NCBI GenBank assembly: GCA_015655195.1 | Contig: JAATFM010000076.1 | Span: 1 to 55,978 of the forward strand | Direction of reading: 5' to 3' | DNA length: 55,978 nucleotides | Source of the DNA: Terriglobales bacterium | GTDB lineage: Bacteria; Acidobacteriota; Terriglobia; Terriglobales; Acidobacteriaceae | Shown: piece by piece, positions 7,279-15,222 of the stretch | Position numbering within the stretch: the first letter of the stretch is position 1 | Layout: each line of letters begins with the position of its first letter | Notes under the pieces: generated by a model | What the model saw: the letters and a program-made list of their open reading frames with translations, nothing else | What the model was told of the DNA's origin: nothing | The model's database searches: none | Program-made: the position numbers and the translations under genes

Positions 7279-9573
7279 TTACCCTGCTTCGACGAGACCG
7301 TATTTGCGCTGCCAGCCTTCCCGGAGCCGCGCCCAGACGCGCGCGCGCTCGGCTTCGGCGCCTTCTGCGTTCTCCGGCGTGGCGTTGGCGAACCGCGCCG
7401 CTTCCTGCTTGGCGATTTCGAGTAGTTTGCGGTCGCGGACGAGGTTTGCGATGCGGAAATCCGGCAGGCCGGCCTGACGCGTGCCGAAGATTTCGCCGGG
7501 GCCGCGCATGGCGAGGTCGAGTTCGGCCAGTTCGAAGCCATCCTGCGTGCGAACCATGGCGTTGAGCCGTTCTTCAGCCCGCTCGCTGACTTGTCCGCCG
7601 GTCATCAGCACGCAGTAGCTTTTTGCCGCGCCGCGGCCCACGCGTCCGCGCAACTGGTGCAACTGCGCGAGGCCGAAGCGCTCGGCGTGTTCGATGACCA
7701 TGACGCTCGCGTTCGGCACATCGACGCCGACTTCGATGACAGTGGTGGAGACGAGAACGTCAAGCTCGCCGCGCTGGAAGCGGCGCATGATGACTTCCTT
7801 CTCTTCGGCATCGAGCCGCCCGTGGAGCAGGCCCAGGCGCAACCCGCCGAGCGGCCCGGTGCGGAGCTTCTCGTACATTGCCACGGCGGATTTGAGGCCG
7901 GATTTCGCGTTGGGATTCGCTTCCGGCGCGAGCTTCGGAAAGAGATCCGCGGTTTTCCCTTTTGCATGAGTCTTGCGGGACGACGATTTGGCCGGTTGCG
8001 CCGCCGCCGGCGTTTCATCGTGAGAAAAATCAAGCTCGGGCTGGTCGTTGCGCGAGCCTTCGATGACCGGATAGACGATATATGCCTGCCTGCCAAGCTT
8101 CACTTGCTTGTACACAAAATCCCACACCTCACCGGCGCGCTCGTCGGGGACGCGACGTGTGACGATGGGCGTGCGGCCGGGCGGCAGCTCGTCGAGAACG
8201 CTCAGGTCGAGGTCGCCGTAGAGCGAGAGTGCGAGCGTGCGCGGGATGGGCGTCGCGGTCATTACCAGCATGTCGGGTTCGGCGTCTTCGGAGCCGTCGG
8301 GGCGCGGCTTTTTCATCAGCTTGAAGCGTTGCAGCACGCCGAAGCGGTGCTGCTCATCGACGACGATGAGGCCGAGGCGGTCGAACTCGACTTTTTCCTC
8401 GATGAGAGCGTGGGTGCCGATGACGAGCTGCGCCTCGCCGCGGTTGATGAGGCCGCGGTTTGCGCGCTTGCGGTCCTCGTCGAGCGAGCCGGTGAGCAGC
8501 ACGATGCGGTACTTGCGAGAGGAGCGTTCGAGGAGCTTGCGCGCGGCCAGAAAGTGCTGCGTGGCGAGAATCTCAGTCGGCGCCATGAGCGCGGCCTGAT
8601 AGCCGTTTTCCATTGCCACGAGCATCGCTTGCAATGCGACGATGGTTTTGCCGGAGCCGACATCGCCTTGCAGCAGGCGGCGCATGGGGTTGGGCTGACG
8701 CATGTCGGAGACGATCTCGGCGAGCGCGCGCTTCTGTGCCGCGGTGGGATGAAACGGCAGCACCTCGCGGATGGCTTCGCGGGCCTTTTCGTCGGTCTCG
8801 AATGCGATGCCGGCGCGCTCTCTCATGCGGCGGCGCTTGAGTTCGAGGCCCAGTTCCAGAAAAAACAGTTCCTCAAAGATAAGGCGGTGGTGCGCGGGCG
8901 TGGACCACGCCTGCAACTCGGTCATCGGCGTGCCTTCGGGCGGAAAGTGCGCTTCGCGCAGGGCAATTTCGCGGTTGGGAAGGCCGAGCCGCTCGATGAT
9001 GGCGGCGGGCAGGCACTCCGGCACAGCGCCGCGTACGGATTCGAGCAGGTTAAAGAGGACTTTGCGCTGCCAGCGCGAGGCGAGGCGCGCGCCGCCGAGC
9101 GACTCGTAGACGGGTGTGATGCGGCCCACTTCGAGCAGGCGCGTTTCGGCGTCGTCGCTCGCGTCAGGCAGCAGCTCCCACTGCGGGTTAATCATCTTCA
9201 TGTTCGATGTCGAGCGCGAAGGCTCAACCTTGCCGAAAACGGCGAGGGTCTGCCCGGCGTGAAATTTGCCTTCAAGATATGTGCCGTTGAACCAGATGCA
9301 CTTCATTGCCAGGCGGCCCTGGCCGAGCGTCAGTTCGAAGATTGGCGCGCGGCGCGTGCGCAGCAGCGTGGAGCCGCGCACCTCGGCAATGACGGAAGCC
9401 ATCTCACCGGGCTTCAGCTCATCCAGGCTGCGCGGGTTCTGGCGGTCTTCGTAGCGGAAGGGCAGATGATACAGCAGGTCTTCGGCGGTAGAAATGCCTT
9501 TGGCGGCAAGCATCTCCGCCAACCGCGGCCCCACACCGCGCACATACATTGCCTGCGTTTCAAGTCCGGCCAC
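7279..9573 (-). CDS. recG: ATP-dependent DNA helicase RecG, with a central insert
   Basis: RecG remodels stalled replication forks and Holliday junctions. At 764 residues it exceeds the usual 690 or so. The wedge/OB domain is N-terminal (about 50-150). Motor motifs follow: Walker A GDVGSGKT at 303-310, DEQH at 406-409, MTATPIPRTL, then the second RecA lobe with GLLHGRLDAEEKE, TTVIEVGVDVPNA and QLRGRVGRG, and the C-terminal helical hook region. A polar Pro/Ala/Ser/Lys-rich insert at about residues 508-560 sits between the two lobes at VYPVIEGS, probably a disordered loop. Strand and position put it convergent with the 6850 gene. Confidence 0.97.
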   Translation of the reverse strand: MAGLETQAMYVRGVGPRLAEMLAAKGISTAEDLLYHLPFRYEDRQNPRSLDELKPGEMASVIAEVRGSTLLRTRRAPIFELTLGQGRLAMKCIWFNGTYLEGKFHAGQTLAVFGKVEPSRSTSNMKMINPQWELLPDASDDAETRLLEVGRITPVYESLGGARLASRWQRKVLFNLLESVRGAVPECLPAAIIERLGLPNREIALREAHFPPEGTPMTELQAWSTPAHHRLIFEELFFLELGLELKRRRMRERAGIAFETDEKAREAIREVLPFHPTAAQKRALAEIVSDMRQPNPMRRLLQGDVGSGKTIVALQAMLVAMENGYQAALMAPTEILATQHFLAARKLLERSSRKYRIVLLTGSLDEDRKRANRGLINRGEAQLVIGTHALIEEKVEFDRLGLIVVDEQHRFGVLQRFKLMKKPRPDGSEDAEPDMLVMTATPIPRTLALSLYGDLDLSVLDELPPGRTPIVTRRVPDERAGEVWDFVYKQVKLGRQAYIVYPVIEGSRNDQPELDFSHDETPAAAQPAKSSSRKTHAKGKTADLFPKLAPEANPNAKSGLKSAVAMYEKLRTGPLGGLRLGLLHGRLDAEEKEVIMRRFQRGELDVLVSTTVIEVGVDVPNASVMVIEHAERFGLAQLHQLRGRVGRGAAKSYCVLMTGGQVSERAEERLNAMVRTQDGFELAELDLAMRGPGEIFGTRQAGLPDFRIANLVRDRKLLEIAKQEAARFANATPENAEGAEAERARVWARLREGWQRKYGLVEAG

Positions 9574-9685
9574 ATTCAGGATGCTAAAGCATGGGGGTAT
9601 GTAGGTGAGGCGCGATCCAACCTGCCGGATGGGTTGGTGCGTTATTGTTGTCTACGGCAAAATCTTGTCCATCGGAGTGCTTCGA

Positions 9686-11029
9686 ATGGTTATTTGGAAT
9701 CGCCGCAACTTTCTCCGCGCCGCGGGAGCTGTCTCTGCCGCAACCGCGCTGCCTCGAATTCCGCTGATTGCCGAAAGGCCAGAGTCTACGAAAGCCATTG
9801 CTGCCAACGACCATATTCAGATTGCGCTGATTGGCGCGGGTGGACAGGGAATGGGCGACACGCGGACGGCGGTACAGGTACCGGGAGTGAAGCTGGTGGC
9901 TGTGGCCGATTGCTACGATGGCCGTCTTGCGCGGAGCAAGGAAATCTGGGGCAGCGATATTTTCACCACACGCGACTACAACGAGATTCTCGCTCGCACG
10001 GATGTGGATGCCGTCATTATCGGCACGCCGGATCACTGGCACAAGCAGGCATCGGTGGATGCGATGAAGGCCGGCAAAGACGTGTACTGCGAGAAGCCGA
10101 TGATCCATCAGTATGAGGACGGGCCGGCGATGATCGAGGCGGCTCGGGAGAAGAAGCGCATTCTGCAGGTGGGCAGCCAGCGCGTCAGCTCGCTGGTCTA
10201 TGCCAAGGCTAAGGAGTTGCTGGCCGCGGGATCGATCGGGCAGCTCAACATGGTGACCGCCTACTGGGACCGCAACTCCGCGATGGGCGCGTGGAACTAT
10301 ACCGTTCCGCCTGACGCCTCTGAGCAAACCTGCGACTGGCCGCGCTTTCTAGGCACCGCGCCGAAGATTCCTTTCAACGCCGAGCAATTTTTTCAGTGGC
10401 GCAAGTGGAAGGCTTACGGCACGGGCGTAGCGGGCGACCTGTTTGTGCATCTCTTCAGCGGCACGCATTTCATCACCGGCTCGCATGGGCCAACGCGCGG
10501 CATGGCAACCGGCGCGCTGCGCTACTGGAAGGACGGGCGCGATGCGAACGACGTGGTGCTGGGGCTCTTCGACTACCCCGAGGGCTTCAACCTGAGCCTG
10601 CACGTGAATTTTGTGGATGGCGGCGAGGAGAGCGAGGGGCTTGTTTTTACCGGCTCCGAGGGCACGATGACGATTGGCGGGGATGGCCTGACGCTGGCCC
10701 GCGTTCCGCGCCAGACTGCGCCGGGCTACACGGTTGGGACGTTTCCGGAGGCGATGCAGAAGCAGATCGTTGCTGCATACAACGAGAAGTATCCGCCGGG
10801 CAGTGGCACGCAGTCGCTGGCCGTAACGGAGAAGTACGTTCCGCCGAAGGGCTACAGCGATAGCTACGATCATCTGCGGAATTTCTTCTCTGCAGTGCGC
10901 TCGCGGCAACCGGTGGTGGAAGACGCCGTCTTCGGATTCCGCGCTGCCGGAGCCGCGCTGCTGGCCAATCTCAGCACCGAGCGCGGGCAGGTTGTCAACT
11001 GGAATCCGGATGAGATGAAGCTGGTGTAG
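9686..11029 (+). CDS. Tat-exported Gfo/Idh/MocA-family oxidoreductase
   Basis: An NAD(P)-dependent dehydrogenase-fold protein of 447 residues, probably acting on a sugar or inositol-like substrate outside the cytoplasm. The N-terminus has a twin-arginine signal (NRRNFLRAAGAVSAATALP). It is followed by the Rossmann motif IALIGAGGQGMGD and the family signature CEKPM with its catalytic Lys. The C-terminal half carries the substrate domain, with a GTGVAGDLFVHLFSGTHF stretch. I chose ATG at 9686, which has GGAG about 9 bases upstream and places the Tat motif at the N-terminus; an earlier in-frame start at 9605 would bury the signal. Substrate not predictable from sequence. Confidence 0.88.
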   Translation: MVIWNRRNFLRAAGAVSAATALPRIPLIAERPESTKAIAANDHIQIALIGAGGQGMGDTRTAVQVPGVKLVAVADCYDGRLARSKEIWGSDIFTTRDYNEILARTDVDAVIIGTPDHWHKQASVDAMKAGKDVYCEKPMIHQYEDGPAMIEAAREKKRILQVGSQRVSSLVYAKAKELLAAGSIGQLNMVTAYWDRNSAMGAWNYTVPPDASEQTCDWPRFLGTAPKIPFNAEQFFQWRKWKAYGTGVAGDLFVHLFSGTHFITGSHGPTRGMATGALRYWKDGRDANDVVLGLFDYPEGFNLSLHVNFVDGGEESEGLVFTGSEGTMTIGGDGLTLARVPRQTAPGYTVGTFPEAMQKQIVAAYNEKYPPGSGTQSLAVTEKYVPPKGYSDSYDHLRNFFSAVRSRQPVVEDAVFGFRAAGAALLANLSTERGQVVNWNPDEMKLV

Positions 11030-11180
11030 GCCCGGGGAACTTTTTCTATCGCGCTGCGTACATCTCAAGCGGAGAGAACTGTGCCGGGAGAATCGCGCGA
11101 GGCCATTTGCTACACTGCTCGCAGTCAGCCTCTGCACGCCCACAATATGCTAAACGCAGCAGAATCCTACGGGAGAGCCC

Positions 11181-12083
11181 ATGCCAGTTGTTGAACTCGC
11201 AGGAGTCACCAAGGCCTACGAGAGTAAAGTAGCCGTGAACAACCTGAGCCTGTCCATTGAGTCCGGCCAGATGTTCGGCCTGCTCGGCCCCAACGGCGCC
11301 GGAAAAACCAGCTCCATCCGCATGATGATGGGCATTACCATGCCGGACTCCGGGAAGGTGAACCTCTTCGGCAAGCCATTCGAGCGCAAGAGCCTGGAGC
11401 GCGTCGGCTATCTTCCGGAAGAGCGCGGCCTCTACAAAAAGATGAAGGTTATCGACCAACTTGTCTTCTTCGGCGAGTTGCACGGCATCTCGCCCGCCGA
11501 CGCGCAGACCCGCGCCGTGGCCTGGGCCAAGCGGCTGGAAATTGCCGACGCGCTGCACAAGAAGACCGAAGAGCTGTCGAAGGGAATGCAGCAGAAGATT
11601 CAGTTCATCTCCGCGCTGCTGCACGATCCGGGGCTCATCATCATGGACGAGCCGTTCTCCGGCCTTGATCCAGTGAATGCCACGCTGCTCGAACGCACGC
11701 TGCTGGAGCTGAAGGACCAGGGCAAGGCGATTCTCTTCTCCACGCATCGCATGGACCAGGTGGAGAAGCTCTGCGATTCCATCTGCCTGGTGAATAACGG
11801 CGAAGCGGTGCTGGCCGGGCGCATGAGGGAGATCAAGTCCCGCTATGAGCGCAACCGCGTGATTGTGGAGTTTGAAGGCGATGCGTCGTTCCTGCAAAGC
11901 CCCGAAATTGCCGAAGCCAATAACTTCTCCGGCCATGCGGAGATCAAGCTGAAGCCGAACGGCGACCCGCAGAAGCTGCTGCACGAGGCCGCGGCTGTGG
12001 CAACCATCTACCGCTATGAGCTGGTTGAGCCGTCGCTCGAAGAGATCTTCATTCAGACCGTGGGAGGCAAGGCCGATGCGTAA
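11181..12083 (+). CDS. ABC exporter ATP-binding protein (NatA-like)
   Basis: ATPase subunit of an ABC-2 type exporter, 300 residues. Walker A is GPNGAGKTSS, the signature is LSKGMQQK and Walker B is LIIMDEPFSGLD, with the switch His in FSTHRMD. The C-terminal region after about residue 220 is the extra DUF4162-like domain typical of NatA-type subunits. The partner permease follows with an 8-base overlap (ATGCGTAA), so the two are translationally coupled. The start ATG has GGGAGAG just upstream. NatA/NatB-type systems have been linked to sodium or drug export; the substrate here is unknown. Confidence 0.93.
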   Translation: MPVVELAGVTKAYESKVAVNNLSLSIESGQMFGLLGPNGAGKTSSIRMMMGITMPDSGKVNLFGKPFERKSLERVGYLPEERGLYKKMKVIDQLVFFGELHGISPADAQTRAVAWAKRLEIADALHKKTEELSKGMQQKIQFISALLHDPGLIIMDEPFSGLDPVNATLLERTLLELKDQGKAILFSTHRMDQVEKLCDSICLVNNGEAVLAGRMREIKSRYERNRVIVEFEGDASFLQSPEIAEANNFSGHAEIKLKPNGDPQKLLHEAAAVATIYRYELVEPSLEEIFIQTVGGKADA

Positions 12084-13332
12084 CATTCTTCTAGTTGCAA
12101 AGCGCGAATATCTTGAGCAGGTTCGCGGCCGCGCCTTCCGTGTCACCACCATCCTGCTGCCGGCCCTCTTTGCCGTCATACTCGGCGTCTTCTATCTCGC
12201 AAACCGCAACGCAAGCGGCGCGAAGCACATCATTGTTGCTTCCAATGACGCCACGCTTGCCGCAGCCGTACACGACCAACTGCAGACGCACAACGACGCG
12301 CAGTCGCAGTCTGTCATCGAGGTGCTTGCCCCTGCTGCGGCCTCCGACCGCGCCGTCCTCGTCGACCGCGTGCGCGACAAATCCCTCGACGGTTTTTTCT
12401 GGATCGATGCGCAGTCCGGCAAGGCTCCCAAAGCCGTTTACGAATCGCAATCCTCCGGGGACTTCATCACCACCAGCAGGCTCGAATCGGCTTTGAATCA
12501 CTCCGTCATCCGCGAGCGCCTGGTGGCAAACGGCATGAACGCCTCCAACCTCGACAGTCTTCTCAAGGATGTTGACATCGACACCCTCCAGATCGACAAG
12601 TCCGGTAAAGAGGTCAAGAGCAACGCCATCAGCTCGTTTTACAAAGGCTACGTCATGGCGCTCCTGCTCTCGATGACGACCATGATCTACGGCCTCAACG
12701 TGGGCCGGTCGATTATTCAGGAGAAAACCTCGCGCATCTTTGAAGTGATGCTGTCCTCGGTCAAGGCCGGCGACCTGCTTGCCGGCAAGCTCATCGGCGT
12801 AGGCGCGGTGGGGCTGACACAGCTTGCCATATGGGTGGCTTTATGCGCGGCCATTGTCAGCTATCCGGCGACAGTGGCCGTTCTCTCCGGCAAGCTCTCT
12901 CTGCACTTTTCCATCGTGGAAATCATTCTCTTCGTCGTCTACTTTGTGCTCGGCTATCTACTCTATGCATCGCTCTTCGCCGGTCTCGCCGCCAGTTGCG
13001 AAACGGAGCAGGAACTGCAAATGTACTCGCCGATCGCTGTGATTCCCCTTTACCTCAGCCTGGCGCTCATCACGATGGTCATCAGCAATCCTGACTCGGC
13101 CATCTCGATTGCCGCATCGCTCTTTCCGGCCACGTCGCCCGTCATTATGATGCTGCGCCTTGGCTCGATGACGCCCCCTGTGTGGCAATTTGCGGCGTCC
13201 ATTGCGCTGTTGATCGCCAGCGTCTGGGTTATTCTCTGGTTTTCCACCAAGCTCTACCGCGTCGGCATTCTCATGTATGGCAAGCGCGCCACGCTGCCTG
13301 AGCTGCTGCGCTGGCTGCGGTACAGCGACTAG
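12076..13332 (+). CDS. ABC-2 type permease (NatB-like)
   Basis: Membrane subunit of the exporter encoded with the preceding ATPase, 418 residues. It has one N-terminal transmembrane helix (TTILLPALFAVILGVFYL), a large extracytoplasmic domain (about residues 45-195) and a C-terminal block of five to six helices. The conserved EKTSRIFEVMLSSVKAGDLLAGK lies after the second helix, as in the NatB/ABC-2 family. ATG at 12076 overlaps the ATPase stop. An earlier in-frame ATG at 12016 would lie inside the ATPase gene and add unrelated residues. The acyltransferase gene starts 10 bases after the stop, suggesting a shared transcript. Confidence 0.9.
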   Translation: MRNILLVAKREYLEQVRGRAFRVTTILLPALFAVILGVFYLANRNASGAKHIIVASNDATLAAAVHDQLQTHNDAQSQSVIEVLAPAAASDRAVLVDRVRDKSLDGFFWIDAQSGKAPKAVYESQSSGDFITTSRLESALNHSVIRERLVANGMNASNLDSLLKDVDIDTLQIDKSGKEVKSNAISSFYKGYVMALLLSMTTMIYGLNVGRSIIQEKTSRIFEVMLSSVKAGDLLAGKLIGVGAVGLTQLAIWVALCAAIVSYPATVAVLSGKLSLHFSIVEIILFVVYFVLGYLLYASLFAGLAASCETEQELQMYSPIAVIPLYLSLALITMVISNPDSAISIAASLFPATSPVIMMLRLGSMTPPVWQFAASIALLIASVWVILWFSTKLYRVGILMYGKRATLPELLRWLRYSD

Positions 13333-13342
13333 AATTTCGAGA

Positions 13343-14038
13343 GTGACGGAAAAAGCGGCGACAAAATTTACCTTCGGCCAGCGCATCGTGCTCGCACTCG
13401 TACCGCGCATTGTGCAGGCGCTCCTGTGGCTCGCGGGGCTGACGTGGCGTTACGAGGTCATTGCCGTCGATGGTGTTACACCCGTTCGCTTCGGTCAGAA
13501 GCCCGGCGCGGAGATTTACTGCTTCTGGCACCAGTGCGTGCTGCCCTGCACGCATTATTTTCGCCGCAGCGGCGCCACGATTCTTATCAGCCGCAGCTTT
13601 GACGGCGAGCTGATTACGCGCATCCTGTGCCTCTTCGGCTTCAGCGCAGTGCGCGGCTCAAGCTCCCGCGCCGGGCGCGAAGGGCTGCTCGGGCTCAAGC
13701 GCGTGCTGGCAAGCGGAAAGACAGCAATCTTTACCGCCGACGGCCCGCGCGGGCCGGTCTACCAGACGAAGATGGGGCCGATCAAGCTGGCGCAGCTTAC
13801 CGGCGCGCCCATTGGAGCCTTTCATCTGGAGCCAGAGCGCGCATGGACGTTGAAATCCTGGGATCGCTTTTTTGTTCCCATGCCGTTTACGCGCATCGTG
13901 GTGAGTTGGGGGCCGTGGACGCATGTGCCGGCTGATTTGCCCGTGGAAGAATTCGAGCCGAAGCGTGCGGAGCTGAACGCGGCAATCGAAACCGCGCGGC
14001 AGCGTGCGCTGGAGTACTTTGGCAGGGCGCGCCTATGA
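13343..14038 (+). CDS. DUF374 lysophospholipid acyltransferase-like protein
   Basis: A 231-residue member of the DUF374 family, distantly related to PlsC-type acyltransferases and expected at the inner membrane. Visible blocks are the hydrophobic N-terminal helix ([19 protein letters not shown]), [37 protein letters not shown] and [15 protein letters not shown]. The last three are the family's acceptor and acyl-chain motifs. The GTG at 13343 gives the natural N-terminus VTEKAATKF; an ATG further up lies in the permease gene. Its stop overlaps the queA start as ATGA. Function in lipid A or phospholipid assembly is inference. Confidence 0.87.
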   Translation: MTEKAATKFTFGQRIVLALVPRIVQALLWLAGLTWRYEVIAVDGVTPVRFGQKPGAEIYCFWHQCVLPCTHYFRRSGATILISRSFDGELITRILCLFGFSAVRGSSSRAGREGLLGLKRVLASGKTAIFTADGPRGPVYQTKMGPIKLAQLTGAPIGAFHLEPERAWTLKSWDRFFVPMPFTRIVVSWGPWTHVPADLPVEEFEPKRAELNAAIETARQRALEYFGRARL

Positions 14039-15198
14039 GCGAGGCGTTCGAGGCGAACCGCAATCCACGCCCGGAGAGTTCCGAGAACCTGCGTGTAGCC
14101 GACTTTGACTTCGAGCTTCCGCCGGAACTGATTGCGCAGCAGCCGCCCGCCGAGCGGGGAACAAGCCGGATGCTGGTGGTGAACCGCGCGAACAGTGATC
14201 TGCGCGACTTAGCTTTTTCTGATTTTCCATCGCTGCTCCAGCCCGGCGATCTGCTTGTCCTGAACGACAGCCGCGTGATTCCTGCGCGTCTCTACGCGCG
14301 TCGTACTGTGCAGCGTGAAAAGGAAGCTCCAACAGGCCGCATCGAGGTAATGCTGACTGAGCCGGAGGGCGGCAATCGCTGGCGTGCGCTGGTGCGGCCG
14401 GGGAAAAAGGTCGGTGTGGGCGAGGTTCTCGTTTTTCCGTCGTCCTCCGGCACCGCCGAGCTGGAAGCAAAAGTGATCGAGCGCGGTGAATTCGGCGAGC
14501 GAGTGCTGGAATTCGCGCCGGTAGACGACTTCTTTGGCGCGCTGGAGCGCATCGGCCACATGCCGCTGCCGCCCTACATTCACCGCGAGGATGCCGACGC
14601 GGACCGCGAGCGTTATCAGACCGTCTTTTCCCGCGAGCGCGGCTCTGTGGCCGCGCCCACGGCAGGGCTGCACTTTACGCCGCAGGTTCTCGATGCGATT
14701 GCCGCACGTGGTGTTGAGATCGCGCGTATCACGCTGCACGTCAGCCTTGGCACCTTTGCGCCGTTGCGCGTGGAGCGCGTGGACGAGGTTCATCTGCACC
14801 GTGAGCGCTACACGCTGAGCGCGGAGACTGCGAATGCTATCAACCGCGCGGTGAGCGAGAGGCGGCGCATCGTTGCCGCCGGCACCACAACCGTCCGCAC
14901 GCTGGAACACTGCGCCCTGGCGGCCAGCGGCCAGCCGGACGAGTCCGGTGCCGCTCCGGACAAGCACGGTATCGCTCCGCTCAGGGCGCATTCCGGCACG
15001 ACGCAGATTTTCATTTCGCCGGGCTTCCAATTCCGCCTCGTCGGCGCGCTGCTCACCAATTTCCACCTGCCGCAGTCGAGTTTGCTGATGCTGGTCAGCG
15101 CATTTGCTGGGCGCGAGCGAACGCTTGCCGCATACCGCCATGCCGTTCGCGAGCGCTACCGTTTTTTCAGCTACGGCGACTGCATGTTTCTCGCCTGA
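14035..15198 (+). CDS. queA: S-adenosylmethionine:tRNA ribosyltransferase-isomerase
   Basis: QueA adds the ribosyl part of SAM to preQ1 at position 34 of tRNAs, giving epoxyqueuosine. The 387-residue product shows the family layout. There is an N-terminal [16 protein letters not shown], then [44 protein letters not shown], and a C-terminal [32 protein letters not shown] region. A stretch of about 25 residues near 300-325 ([13 protein letters not shown] and around) is longer than in E. coli QueA. The start overlaps the acyltransferase stop by 4 bases. polA follows after 24 bases. Confidence 0.97.
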   Translation: MSEAFEANRNPRPESSENLRVADFDFELPPELIAQQPPAERGTSRMLVVNRANSDLRDLAFSDFPSLLQPGDLLVLNDSRVIPARLYARRTVQREKEAPTGRIEVMLTEPEGGNRWRALVRPGKKVGVGEVLVFPSSSGTAELEAKVIERGEFGERVLEFAPVDDFFGALERIGHMPLPPYIHREDADADRERYQTVFSRERGSVAAPTAGLHFTPQVLDAIAARGVEIARITLHVSLGTFAPLRVERVDEVHLHRERYTLSAETANAINRAVSERRRIVAAGTTTVRTLEHCALAASGQPDESGAAPDKHGIAPLRAHSGTTQIFISPGFQFRLVGALLTNFHLPQSSLLMLVSAFAGRERTLAAYRHAVRERYRFFSYGDCMFLA

Positions 15199-15222
15199 AA
15201 CCGGCGCTGCTAAACTCACTAG

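Noticed and set aside
7591..10116. Long open frame (841 codons) on the plus strand opposite recG
   Set aside because: It is antisense to recG, gives Ala/Arg/His-rich sequence with no domain, and runs through the start of the oxidoreductase gene. It is the usual GC-rich shadow.
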